Positions 51,457-60,061 of a DNA stretch of 64,000 nucleotides are shown here, piece after piece (position 1 is the stretch's first letter; every line of letters starts with the position of its first letter). Source of the stretch: VRUE01 sp963774405 (GTDB lineage: Bacteria > Actinomycetota > Thermoleophilia > Solirubrobacterales > 70-9); contig CAVZEV010000005.1 of the NCBI GenBank assembly GCA_963774405.1, positions 744,001 through 808,000 of the forward strand, written 5' to 3'. The notes under the pieces are model-generated. The model had not been told where the DNA came from. It saw nothing but the letters and a program-made list of their open reading frames with translations, and did not search any database. The position numbers were made by a program, and so were the translations under genes.

Positions 51457-52416
51457 TTACCGGTCCACCCTCAGTGAGAGTTCGTGGTCGGTATCAACCT
51501 GCACGGTAGCGGGGTCGACCGCCGCCTCGCGGAGTGAGCCCGTAGGGCGATCGGAGCGAGGCGGCGGGGCGCCGTTCTCCTCCCGCCAGCGCTCGGCGAA
51601 GCGCGCCGGCGGCAGCATCCCCAGGGACGAGTGCGGGTGTTCGGTGTTGTAGGCGACGAGCCAGTCGGCGAGGATGACCTTGGCCTCGGCCAGGGTGAAG
51701 AACAGCTCGACGTCGAGCACCTCGTCGCGGGTGCGGCCGTTGAAGGACTCCACGTAGGGGTTCTGCCAGGGCGCGCCCGGCTCGATGTAGGCGGTGGCGG
51801 TCTTGCCCAGGCGACACCAGTCGCGCAGGGTGTGGGCGATCAGCTCGGGGCCGTTGTCGCAGCGGATGTGCTCGGGAGCGGCGCCGCGGGCGGCGACGAG
51901 GCGCTCCAAGAGCGCAACGGTGTCCTCGGCGGTGATCGAGCGCGCCACCTCGCTCGCCAGCGCCTCGCGGGTGAACTCGTCGATCACGTTCAGCACCCGC
52001 AGCTGACGCCCGTCGGCTGTTTCGTCGCATTGGAAGTCGAGCGCCCAGACTTGGTCGGGGCGTTCGGCGTGCAGCTCCTTGGCATCTGCATTGCCGCCCA
52101 GCCTGGCACGCTTTCGCTTGCGTCGGGGCACCCGCAGCCCCTCATCGCGCCAGAGGCGCTGCACGCGCTTCTTGTTCACTTCCCAGCCCTCTTCGAGCAG
52201 GCGGGCGTGGGCGCGGCGGTAGCCCCAGCGCTTCTTGAGCTTGGAGATCTCGCGCAGGCGCTGGCGCAAAGCCGCGTCATCTGGGGCGACCTGCGGCTCA
52301 TGTCGCTGCGTCGATCGGTGCTGGCCGGCGATCCGGCACGCCCGGCGCTCGGAGAGGCCGAGGCGGTCCTGGAGCATCAGGACCGCTCGGCGCTTCCGGG
52401 ACGGGCCTAGAAATTT
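51457..52416 (-). CDS. IS3-family OrfB transposase (DDE), made by -1 frameshift
   Basis: The catalytic part of the OrfAB fusion. RRACRIAGQHRSTQRHEPQ and KRWGYRRAHARLLEEGWEVN are the HTH_21 part. The rve/DDE triad is D in DQVWALDFQCDET, D in EHIRCDNGPELIA and E in PYVESFNGRTRDEV. The last residues are SLRVDR. It has no separate start that I prefer; its frame is open upstream through orfA, as usual for IS3. The mixed protein is about 410 residues. Confidence 0.9.
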   Translation of the reverse strand, partial: KFLGPSRKRRAVLMLQDRLGLSERRACRIAGQHRSTQRHEPQVAPDDAALRQRLREISKLKKRWGYRRAHARLLEEGWEVNKKRVQRLWRDEGLRVPRRKRKRARLGGNADAKELHAERPDQVWALDFQCDETADGRQLRVLNVIDEFTREALASEVARSITAEDTVALLERLVAARGAAPEHIRCDNGPELIAHTLRDWCRLGKTATAYIEPGAPWQNPYVESFNGRTRDEVLDVELFFTLAEAKVILADWLVAYNTEHPHSSLGMLPPARFAERWREENGAPPPRSDRPTGSLREAAVDPATVQVDTDHELSLRVDR

Positions 52417-52685
52417 CCCTTCGCGATCTCCTGGTAGCCGCGGATGTCGAGTGCCTGGTCGGCGACGATCTGCTTGAGCTGTCGATTCTCCTTCTCGAGC
52501 TCCTTCAGCCGCTTGACGTCCTCGGCCTTCATGCCGCCGTATTGGTTGCGCCAGCGGTGAAAGGTCTGCTCGGAGACCCCCAGCGCCTTCGCCACCTCCG
52601 GTACCTGCTTGCCTTCGCCGAGCATCCGCTCGGCCTCCCTGAGCTTGCGGATGATCTGCTCGGGGGTGTGTCGCCTTCTCTTCAC
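52407..52685 (-). CDS. IS3-family OrfA
   Basis: A 92-residue protein. HTH_8-type start KRRRHTPEQIIRKLREAERM, LGEGKQVPEVAKALGVSEQT and a leucine-rich C-terminal helix (RLKELEKENRQLKQIVADQA) for dimerisation. I chose the GTG at 52685 because AAGGAGG lies nine bases upstream; an ATG at 52709 also fits. The stop overlaps the slippery site at 52410-52419. Confidence 0.88.
   Translation of the reverse strand: MKRRRHTPEQIIRKLREAERMLGEGKQVPEVAKALGVSEQTFHRWRNQYGGMKAEDVKRLKELEKENRQLKQIVADQALDIRGYQEIAKGNF
52410..52419 (-). promoter_or_regulatory. Tandem slippery heptamers for programmed -1 frameshift
   Basis: On the coding strand GGGAAATTTC holds two valid X-XXY-YYZ sites in the orfA frame, GGGAAAT and AAATTTC, immediately before the orfA stop codon TAG. 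Slipping one base back reads on as ...KFLGPSRK into orfB. Confidence 0.75.
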
Positions 52686-53334
52686 TTGCGTCGGTCCTCC
52701 TTGGCCCATTGTCGTGGGCCGGAAGAACTCTCACAAGGGGCGGACCGATTTCAGGGGGTCATGCCAGCCCGCTCGGTGAAGGCGGGATGCAGCTGCACGA
52801 GTGGGTCTTCAAGCTCGCCGCCTGGCGCAAGCCGCACGGGCGGGAGGGCGGCGAGGTCAACGCCAGCAGCGCCGTGGTCGAGCGGACGCTCGAGAACGTC
52901 GGCGCCACGATCATGGGCCGCAACATGTTCGGCGGCGGCCCCGGCCCCTGGGGCGCCGAGCCCTGGGACGGCTGGTGGGGCGAGAACCCGCCCTTTCACC
53001 ACCCGGTCTTCGTCCTCACCCATCACGAGCGCGAGCGCCTCGACAAGGAGGGCGGCAACAGCTTCACCTTCGTCACCGACGGGATCGAGTCGGCGCTCGA
53101 GCAGGCCAAGCAGGCCGCGGGGGGCAAGGACGTCTCGCTCGGCGGCGGCGCTGCGGCGGCCCAGCAGTACCTGGCCGCGGGCCTGGTCGACGAGATGCTG
53201 CTCAACCTGGTGCCGGTCCTGCTCGGCTCCGGCACGCGCCTCTTCGAGAACCTCGGCGACGTCTCGAAGCTGGGCCTGGAGCAGGAGCGGCTGGTCGAGG
53301 CGCCGGGCGTCGCGCACCTCTTTTACCGCTCCGT

Positions 53335-53931
53335 CTAGACCTCGATCCAGGTGCCCTTCGGCCCGAGGTTGCGGACCGGCGTGCCGCCGACCTCGCTCTC
53401 GCAGCCCCAGGACTCGTGGATGTGCCCGCAGACCGCCAGGCGCGGCACCTTCTCCTCGATCGCTCGCAGCAGCGCCTGGCTGCCGAAGTGATCGCCGGCG
53501 CCGTTGGCGTCGCAGTGGCCCTGGGGCGGCGAGTGGAGGACGAGGATCGCGCCCTGTGGGCAGGCCTCCAGCATTGAGCCGGCCGCGTCGTCGTCGAGGT
53601 CGAAGCTCCACTCCCACGGCGTGACCGGGATGCCGGCGCCGAGGCCGAAGAACTCGGTTCCATCGATCTTGGTGCCGCTGCCGTGCAGGACGGTGGCGGC
53701 GCGCCAGACCGCTGCGGCCTCGCGCAGCGCCTCCTCGGTCTCGTTGTTGCCGGGGACGAGCACGGTCGGCGTCTCGATTGCCGCCAGTGCGTCGATCGTT
53801 TCGCCGAGGCCCTCGTGCACCGAGGCGAAGTCACCGGCGCCGATCACCACGTCGGCCTCGGCTGACATCGCGACCAGCGCGGCAGCCTGGTCGAGGTCAC
53901 GGTGCAGGTCACTGAAGGCGAGCAGCTTCAC
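53335..53931 (-). CDS. Calcineurin-like metallophosphoesterase
   Basis: A 198-residue protein. Metal-site motifs in order: LLAFSDLHRDL (DxH), VVIGAGDFAS (GD), VLVPGNNETEE (GNxE), LVLHSPPQGH (H) and VCGHIHESWG (GHxH). The substrate may be a phosphodiester or nucleotide. The GTG at 53931 gives the family start VKLLAFSDLH. It overlaps the convergent reductase stop by 4 bases. Confidence 0.88.
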   Translation of the reverse strand: MKLLAFSDLHRDLDQAAALVAMSAEADVVIGAGDFASVHEGLGETIDALAAIETPTVLVPGNNETEEALREAAAVWRAATVLHGSGTKIDGTEFFGLGAGIPVTPWEWSFDLDDDAAGSMLEACPQGAILVLHSPPQGHCDANGAGDHFGSQALLRAIEEKVPRLAVCGHIHESWGCESEVGGTPVRNLGPKGTWIEV

Positions 53932-54056
53932 CGGCCGAAATCTAGCTGGCGGCGCTTGGGACCGCGAGCGTGTGTAACATCGGCCGCAGACGAAAAGTTG
54001 CACATTTGTTGCACTCAGCGCGCAACGGGTGCGTCAGCCCGAGGCATACTGAGGGC

Positions 54057-54305
54057 ATGGAGGCGATGCGAGTGAACTGGACGGACGACCGGCTCGACGA
54101 TCTCAGCCAGCGCATGGACGCGGGGTTCGAGCGCGTCGACGCCGACATCCGCGATCTCCGGTCCGAGATGAACGGGCGGTTCGACAAGGTGGACGCGAGG
54201 TTCGACAGGCTCGACGCCCGCTTTGATGCCATGCAGCGGGCACTTTTCCTGGCCGCAGCCGGCATTGTCGCAGCGCTGATCGGCCTGATCGCGACGCAGC
54301 TGTAG
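54057..54305 (+). CDS. Coiled-coil protein with C-terminal membrane anchor
   Basis: An 82-residue protein. Long heptad-like helix (RLDDLSQRMDAGFERVDADI, RDLRSEMNGRFDKVDARFDR) then one TM helix at the very end (LFLAAAGIVAALIGLIATQL), so it is tail-anchored. Similar small proteins are common next to mobile elements and in phages, but no partner is known. The ATG at 54057 or 54066 may be used. Confidence 0.6.
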   Translation: MEAMRVNWTDDRLDDLSQRMDAGFERVDADIRDLRSEMNGRFDKVDARFDRLDARFDAMQRALFLAAAGIVAALIGLIATQL

Positions 54306-54308
54306 ATC

Positions 54309-56234
54309 TCAGGCCTCGGCCGTCGCAGCTCGCCGCGGCAGCCGCTCGCGCCAGGGCCTCGCCGGTTCTTCCTCGGCGCGCACGTCGAGGTCGAAGTACA
54401 GCAGCGTGCGGCCGAGCGCCACGTAGGGGACGAGCAGGGCGAAGACGAGCGAGCCGATCACGTTGATCCAGAGCAGCGAGAAGTTGGTGAAGATCAGGGT
54501 GAAGCCGAGCACCGGCCCGGCGGCGATGCTGAGCAGCCAGAAGAAGCCGAGGGCCCGGACGGTGTGCCACCAGCGGCCGCGCACTCGCGCGGAGCTGCCG
54601 CGGAACGCTTCGCGGACGCCCTTGTCCTCGATCAGGATCTCCTGCTGGACGAACTGCCAGCAGACGAACTTGTAGATCGCGATCGGGATGCCGATCACCG
54701 TGATCGCGAGCGCCAGCGCCGCCAGGTAGGGCAGCAGCGAGCCGGCGACGACGCGCCAGAAGCGACGCAGCATGCCGCGCCAGGCCTCGAGGAAGCGCAT
54801 CTCGCCGCTCTCTACCAGCAGGCGCACGGCGAAGATCACCACCGCGGCGACGAGCGCGCCCGCGATCGGCTGCCCGAGCGATTCGATCGTGTCGGCGAGC
54901 GCGAGGTGGGCGCCCGCCCGCCCGGTGGCGCTGTCGACGCCGCGCTGCCCCGCGACCAGCGCGGCGAGCCCGCGCACCGCGCCGACCAGCACCAGCGCGC
55001 TCAGTCCGATCGGCACCATCGTCCGCCAGTGCCGTCCGTAGAGCCGGCGCGCCGTGCGCACGATTTGGCCGAAGGCGCGGCGCCGGCGCAGCTCGGTCAG
55101 GTCGACCGGGCCCCACCTCGTCACCCCGACGAAGAGGATCAGCAGCAGGGCCGGGATCGCGATCATCGCGATCGCCGCCGGCCGCGAGCGCGACTCGACG
55201 TTGATCACGTCGGAGACCGCGGAGACGGCGCCGCAGAAGGCGCCGGTGACGGCGGGCCCGGCGAAGGAGCCGCCCGGCACCCGCGGGCTCGTCGTCCGCT
55301 GCTTTTCCATCCAGGAGAACGGTTCGAGCCACTGCGTCTTGGTCAGCGGCCCGGTCGGCCCGTTGTTGAAGCCGGCCTCCTTCTGTCCCCAGTGGCCGAA
55401 GTAGGTGAGCCACTTGAAGCGGCGCCTCGTGGTCGGGAAGGTCGGGATCGCGACCGGGTGCGGCCGCACTTCGCGCAGCGGTTCGCTGGTGTTGTCGCAG
55501 CCGACACCCGAGCCTTTCGACCCGTTCTGGACGTAGACGGTCGAGTCGTAGAAGGTCGCGTGCGAGCCGGCCGCCGGGTAGACGATCGGGTGCGTCCCTT
55601 CCTTGTCGACCTTCGAGTCTTCCCAGTCCGCCCGCTCGCCGCCGGCGTGCTGGAAGAGGATCATCTCGCTCGGCCCGCGGGCGAGCGCCTGGCGGGCGTT
55701 GTTCGCTTCGAAGGCGATCTGCATCCCCTCCCAGTCGCCCTCGTGCAGGTCGTTGAACTGGTTGAAGTACCAGAAGAACCAGTACTGGACGACGAGGCCG
55801 GGGTGGCCGACCTGGCGGGCGATGTGGGCGTAGGTGGTCGGCGGCGCCTTGCCTTCGGCCACCAGCTTGGCGAAGTCGCGCGCGTAGACGCAGGTGTCGC
55901 CGAGCGGGTCGCCGTGCAGGTCGAGGTGGAAGGGGTCGCCGAGCCCGGCGATGTCGGCCGCGGTCGGCGCCCGCTTGATCGTCCTTTCCGGACCGCCTTC
56001 TTCGACCCGCTTGAGCTCGACCGAGGGGTTGCCGAGCACGGTCGAGACGCTGGTCGGCTCGTACTGCTCGGCCGAGGTTTCACAGGGCGGTTCCTGCTCT
56101 TCGCGCAGCATCGTGATCGGCGCGTAGGCGTCGATCAGGCGCTGGGCGGGGGTGGACGCGGTGGCCCTCGGCGCCTGACTGAGCAGTGTGACCACGACGA
56201 GCAGAGGGACGAGACGAAGAACCCGGACGGTCAC
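54309..56234 (-). CDS. Vps62-like domain protein with membrane C-terminal half
   Basis: About 641 residues. Signal-like start (VLRLVPLLVVVTLLSQAPRA). The N-terminal region (about 40-330) has Vps62-type motifs: APITMLREEQ, VVQYWFFWYFNQFNDLHEGD then WEGMQIAF, and HPIVYPAAGSHATFYDS. The C-terminal half has about seven helices (IAMIAIPALLLILFVGVTRW, VFALLVPYVALGRTLLYF) and resembles glycerophosphoryl-diester-associated membrane domains. Function unknown. A GTG at 56234 is a better start than the TTG at 56270. Confidence 0.65.
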   Translation of the reverse strand: MTVRVLRLVPLLVVVTLLSQAPRATASTPAQRLIDAYAPITMLREEQEPPCETSAEQYEPTSVSTVLGNPSVELKRVEEGGPERTIKRAPTAADIAGLGDPFHLDLHGDPLGDTCVYARDFAKLVAEGKAPPTTYAHIARQVGHPGLVVQYWFFWYFNQFNDLHEGDWEGMQIAFEANNARQALARGPSEMILFQHAGGERADWEDSKVDKEGTHPIVYPAAGSHATFYDSTVYVQNGSKGSGVGCDNTSEPLREVRPHPVAIPTFPTTRRRFKWLTYFGHWGQKEAGFNNGPTGPLTKTQWLEPFSWMEKQRTTSPRVPGGSFAGPAVTGAFCGAVSAVSDVINVESRSRPAAIAMIAIPALLLILFVGVTRWGPVDLTELRRRRAFGQIVRTARRLYGRHWRTMVPIGLSALVLVGAVRGLAALVAGQRGVDSATGRAGAHLALADTIESLGQPIAGALVAAVVIFAVRLLVESGEMRFLEAWRGMLRRFWRVVAGSLLPYLAALALAITVIGIPIAIYKFVCWQFVQQEILIEDKGVREAFRGSSARVRGRWWHTVRALGFFWLLSIAAGPVLGFTLIFTNFSLLWINVIGSLVFALLVPYVALGRTLLYFDLDVRAEEEPARPWRERLPRRAATAEA

Positions 56235-56317
56235 GCCCGGCAACGTAAGGCAGAACCAGGTGAGGTGCAACGCGTTACGGCTCGCTCGGAGCCGTAAAAC
56301 GTTTCACCGCGGGGACG

Positions 56318-57869
56318 CTAGGACGCCGGATCGGCCTCTGCCACTTGCTCTTCGACCTTGCCGGGCTGCATGGTGGCCAGCGCGACGACGAAGGCGAGCG
56401 CCATCACCCCGGCCATCGCGTAGAAGACCGTCTGGGTGGCGAGGGCGAAGTCGTGCGGGATGTTGTCGACGACCTTGGCGAGCGCGCCGCTGGCGTGCGC
56501 GGGCGCTTCACCGGCGCCGCTGCCCTGGCTGATCGCGTCGGCGATTTCGTCGGCGGCCGCCTTCGGCAGGCCGTGGGTGCTCGCCGTCGACTCGAGGTTC
56601 GCCTTGTTCTGCAGGATCAGCACCGTGCCGAGCACCGCCATGCCGAGGCTGGAGCCGAAGTTGCGCACGGTCTGGGTGATCCCGGTCGCCTCGCCGTAGC
56701 GGCTCGCGGGCACGCGGTTGAGCGCGTCGGTGTTGGCCGGGCTGAGCACCAGGCCGACCCCGGCCCCGGCGATGACGATGTAGTACCACTGCGAGCCGAC
56801 CGAGAGGTCGGGCAGCGAGTGCGCCCAGAGCCCGAAGCCGACCGCGGCCACCGCGCAGCCGAGCACGACCGAGGGCCGCGCGCCGACTTTGTCGAGAATG
56901 CGCCCGCCCCACTGCGAGGCGGTGGCGAAGCCGACGAAGAAGATCAGCAGGTAGAGACCGGTTTCCGAGGCGCTTTCGCCGAGCGAGATCTGCGCGTACA
57001 TGCTGGCGAAGAAGAAGAGCGGGATGAAGGGAATCATCAGCAGGAAGAGGATCGCGTTGTCGGCCGCGAAGGCGCGGTCGGCGAAGATCGCGCACCTGGA
57101 TCAGGGGGTTCTCGATCCGCAGCTCGTAGAGGACGAAGGCGACGAGGATCGCGACGCCGGCGGCAATGCAGATCCAGGTGATCGGGTTGCCCCAGCCCCA
57201 GACGCTCGACTGCTGCAGGCCGAGCACGGCGAGGCCCATGCCGCCGCAGACCAGCGCCGCGCCGCGGTAGTCGAGCGATGCCGGATGCTTGGTGTTCTCC
57301 GGCTTGGCGATCGCGGTGAGGACGAGGGCGATGATCGCGACCGGGATGTTGACCCAGAAGATCGTCCGCCAGCTGATTTCGACCAGGTAGCCACCGGCAA
57401 GCGGGCCGATCGAGGTGAGGCCGCCGGTGATCGCGAAGAAGATCGCCAGGGCGCGTCCGCGCTCGTGCACCGGGAAGGCGCCGAGGACGATCGCCAGCGC
57501 CGCCGGGAACATGATCGCCGCGCCGGCGCCCTGGATCACGCGGAAGGTGATGATCCAGGCCTCGTCGAGGCTGCCGGTCGGGGTGGCGCCGCAGAGGGCC
57601 GAGGCAGTGGCGAAGACGATCACGCCGAGCACGACCATGCTGCGGTGGCCGGCGATGTCGGCAATGCGGCCGCCGAAGGCAAACAGCGCCGAGAGCGAGA
57701 GCAGGTAGCCGTTGACGATCCACTGCACCCCGGTCGAGGAGAGCGAGAGGTCTTCCTGCAGGCTGGGCACGGCGATCGCCACGATCGTCATGTCGATGAA
57801 GGTCATCGCGACGGCGAAGATCATCGCCGCGAGGATCAGGTTCTTGTTGGCACGCCCGCTGGTCTCCAT
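56318..57869 (-). CDS. DHA2-family MFS exporter (EmrB/QacA type), one frameshift
   Basis: About 517 residues in 14 helices after joining frames near 57093. The MFS motif in loop 2-3 is ADIAGHRSMVVLGVIVFATA, motif C-like AIVLGAFPVHERGRALAIFF with GGYLVEISWRTIFWVNIPV. The second part (57085 to 56318) reads IPFIPLFFFASMYAQISLGE and GWGGRILDK-like loops. A drug or metabolite/H+ antiporter is expected. The break is a one-base change near LIQVR-IFADRAFAADN. Confidence 0.85.
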
Positions 57870-57929
57870 GGCCGTCGGCTTTGCCGCGAGGCCGCCGAAT
57901 CCTCCCCGTTCGATAGTCTCGCGGCGCTG

Positions 57930-58103
57930 ATGCCGGACGTATTTTGGATTGGAGTCGTTCTCGCGGGCGCGATCTTCCTGATCAGCGTGATCGCCTCGAT
58001 GCGCTCGCGCACGACCAGCGTCGCCGCCGGCGCCGCGATGGGCATCTACGTCGGCATCATGCTGGCCTTCCCGCTGCTCGCCATCGGCCTCGCCACCAGC
58101 TAG
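57930..58103 (+). CDS. Small two-helix membrane protein
   Basis: A 57-residue protein: MPDVFWIGVVLAGAIFLISV, a short basic turn (RSRTTS) and a second helix (GIYVGIMLAFPLLAIGLATS). No known family. It starts 60 bases from the divergent exporter and overlaps or abuts the next membrane protein gene, so an operon is likely. Confidence 0.55.
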   Translation: MPDVFWIGVVLAGAIFLISVIASMRSRTTSVAAGAAMGIYVGIMLAFPLLAIGLATS

Positions 58104-58132
58104 CGATCAACACCCTCGCCGCGACAGCGTTT

Positions 58133-58765
58133 TTGGTCGGCGGCTCGCTCTTTGCCCTCGGCGCGGGGCTTGCGCAGGCGGGAGTCGACCCGACCGCCTG
58201 CGCCTCGATCTACCTCGTCGGCGGGGTCTTCTTCAGCACCGGCGGCTACGCCTCGGTGCTGCAGGTGGTCAACGAGCCGGCCTCGCCCGATGCGGCGCCG
58301 GCCCGCTGGCGCTGGTGGTCGCGCGAGCCGCGCCGCCTGCAGTGGCTGAGCGCCGTCGCCCTCTTCGCCGGCACGCTCGTCTTCGCGATCAACCTCGTCG
58401 ACTCGTTCATCAGGGAACTGACACCGGCCGGGTTCGACCGCCTGGTCTGGTCGCCCGACATGATCGGCTGCGCCCTCTTCCTCATCTCGGGGCACCTGGC
58501 GATGGCCGGGATCTCGGGCCGCTTCTGGGCGGTCTGGCACCGCCGCGACCTCGGCTGGTGGATCATCGCCGTCAACCAGGTCGGCTCGGTCCTCTTCATG
58601 GTCTCCGCCGTCGCCACCTTCGTGCGTCCCTCCTCGGGCGACATGCTGGCGACCGGCCTCGCCAACTGGGGCACCCTGACCGGCGCCCTCTGCTTCGCAA
58701 TCGCCGGCCTGATGCAGGAGTTCGAGCACCCGCTCGGCCCGCGCCGGCGACGTTCGATCGATTGA
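58133..58765 (+). CDS. Six-helix membrane protein, unknown function
   Basis: A 210-residue protein with six hydrophobic helices, for example GGSLFALGAGLAQAG, YLVGGVFFSTGGYASVLQVV, IIAVNQVGSVLFMVSAVATF. The frame is open back to 57944 without a standard start near the conserved-looking AINTLAATAFLVGG segment. The TTG at 58133 is the best start visible; a missing base upstream is possible. It resembles YrhK-like proteins from memory. Confidence 0.55.
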   Translation: MVGGSLFALGAGLAQAGVDPTACASIYLVGGVFFSTGGYASVLQVVNEPASPDAAPARWRWWSREPRRLQWLSAVALFAGTLVFAINLVDSFIRELTPAGFDRLVWSPDMIGCALFLISGHLAMAGISGRFWAVWHRRDLGWWIIAVNQVGSVLFMVSAVATFVRPSSGDMLATGLANWGTLTGALCFAIAGLMQEFEHPLGPRRRRSID

Positions 58766-58802
58766 CCCACGGATCCGGTGGGAAATCGATCGAACGTCGC
58801 CG
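58745..58802. terminator. Very long bidirectional terminator hairpin
   Basis: CGGCGACGTTCGATCGATT (58745-58763) and AATCGATCGAACGTCGCCG (58784-58802) pair over 19 bp without mismatch. Inside the loop CCCAC/GTGGG can pair too. It lies between convergent genes and overlaps both ends: the TGA of the membrane protein follows the left arm, and ltrA ends 4 bases after the right arm. Confidence 0.85.
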
Positions 58803-58805
58803 CGA

Positions 58806-59981
58806 TCAGGCGGTCTGGGGCCGCCGCACCTGCCGCCGCCCCTCGCCGTACATGCGGGTCTCGTAGACGATCATTGCCCAGATCAGCGTGTTCGCCGCGG
58901 CGAGCGCGAGCAGGGCGGGCACCTCGGTTGCCACCGGGACCAGGATCAGCAGCACGATCGCCAGCCCGAGTCGCCGGCGATTGATCGAGTGGACATGGCG
59001 GTAGCGAAAGGCGACGAGCCCGAGCAGGTAGACAGCCAGTCCGCCGAGCAGGGCGAAGGCGGGCACGGTGTGGAGGTGGTCGCCGAAGTGGCCGATCGTC
59101 AGCTTCAACCCGAGCGCGGCAAGGACGATGCCGGCGACCAGGATCAGGTGCAGGTAGGAGTAGGAGTCGCGCGCCATCTCGTTCTGGGCCTTGCCCGGCT
59201 CGGCTTCGCCGAGCCGGCGGGCGGAGACGATCGCGACGATGTCGAAGTAGATCCACCACATCGCCGCGGTCAGGGCGACGCCGAGCACCGCGGCGGTGGC
59301 GATGCCGAGGCTGAGCTCGTGCGAGGCGCCGACCCCGATCGCGACGATCGACTCGCCCAGGGCGATGATCACGATCAGGCCGTGGCGCTCGGCGAAGTGC
59401 CCGGGTACCAGCTTCCAGCCTTCCGAGCCGAAGAAGTAGGGGCCGCCCATGTCGAGGAAGAGCGCAAGCGCCCAGAGCGCCCCTTGGGCGAGCCCGTCGA
59501 AGAGCGAGGCGGCGGCGAGCAGGGCGACGGCGATCGCGGTGCTCACCGCGAGGCCCAGCACCGAGTGGCGCAGGCCGTCGTCCTCGGGGCTGGCCAGCAT
59601 GAAGAGGCCGATGTGGGCGACGCGGACGACGCCGAAGATCAGGGCGAAGGCGAGGGCGAGGCTGCCGAACGCCTCCGGCACGCAGAGCGAGACCAGCAGC
59701 AACGCCGCCATCGCGCCGAACATGATCAGCCGCACCGCCCCCTCCTCGGGATCGAGCACGCTGGTCAGCCAGGCGTAGCCGACCCAGGCCCACCAGAGCA
59801 TGCCCAACACCAGCAGCCCCTGGGCGAGGCCCGACCAGGTCGGGTGGTGGGACATCAGCGCCGTGCACTGGGTGATCGCCAGCACGAAGACGAGGTCGAA
59901 GAAGAGCTCCAGCGGCGTCACCCGCTCCCCTTCGCGCAGCGTCGCGCCGAGGCGGGAGGAATGCGTTTCTTCAGCGGCCAT
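58806..59981 (-). CDS. Low temperature requirement protein A (LtrA) family
   Basis: A 391-residue membrane protein. The family start is VTPLELFFDLVFVLAITQCT, then WWAWVGYAWLTSVLDPEEGA, ERHGLIVIIALGESIVAIGV and a C-terminal half with several more helices (about ten total). The function of LtrA proteins is unclear. A 47-nt palindrome lies just upstream of the start and may control it. Confidence 0.9.
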   Translation of the reverse strand: MAAEETHSSRLGATLREGERVTPLELFFDLVFVLAITQCTALMSHHPTWSGLAQGLLVLGMLWWAWVGYAWLTSVLDPEEGAVRLIMFGAMAALLLVSLCVPEAFGSLALAFALIFGVVRVAHIGLFMLASPEDDGLRHSVLGLAVSTAIAVALLAAASLFDGLAQGALWALALFLDMGGPYFFGSEGWKLVPGHFAERHGLIVIIALGESIVAIGVGASHELSLGIATAAVLGVALTAAMWWIYFDIVAIVSARRLGEAEPGKAQNEMARDSYSYLHLILVAGIVLAALGLKLTIGHFGDHLHTVPAFALLGGLAVYLLGLVAFRYRHVHSINRRRLGLAIVLLILVPVATEVPALLALAAANTLIWAMIVYETRMYGEGRRQVRRPQTA

Positions 59982-60006
59982 CGGCGGATCTTGACAGTGC
60001 CCTCCG

Positions 60007-60053
60007 TTCCGGTGCGCCTTTTCCCTCCCATGCGGGGATAAAGCGCACCGGAA
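60007..60053. repeat. 47-nt palindrome (TTCCGGTGCGC family), copy B
   Basis: TTCCGGTGCGC (60007-60017) and GCGCACCGGAA (60043-60053), the same arms, same 47-base length as copy A at 44557. The inner bases differ except CATGG and the TTTAT next to one arm, when read on the minus strand toward ltrA. It lies 25 bases upstream of the ltrA start and 9 bases after the stop of the other exporter gene. Confidence 0.85.
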
Positions 60054-60061
60054 GCGGGGGG

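Larger units (their letters stand above)
51443..52761 (-). mobile_element. IS3-family insertion sequence (about 1.32 kb)
   Basis: The ends are TGACC...GGTCA with an imperfect terminal inverted repeat (CGGTCC-ACCC left; CGGTCC-GCCCC right). Two minus-strand genes, orfA and orfB, overlap by a -1 frameshift, the IS3 plan. Both look complete, so the insertion appears recent. A clean target duplication is not visible (left flank GAGCACC, right flank TGCCAGCCC). Confidence 0.85.
51367..53338 (+). pseudogene. RibD/DHFR-like reductase split by an IS3 element
   Basis: The first 25 codons (51367-51442) read MSRLRFQVSVSLDGFVAGPN..., and the rest (52763-53338) reads GEGGMQLHEWVFKLAAWRKP onward, with GRNMFGGGPGPWG, VSLGGGAAAAQQYLAAGLVD and the family end. 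This is the RibD C-terminal/DHFR-like family of NADPH-binding reductases. The IS inserted about 25 residues in, so the protein is inactivated. Removing the IS restores family spacing between GPN and LGEGG to within a few residues. Confidence 0.85.
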
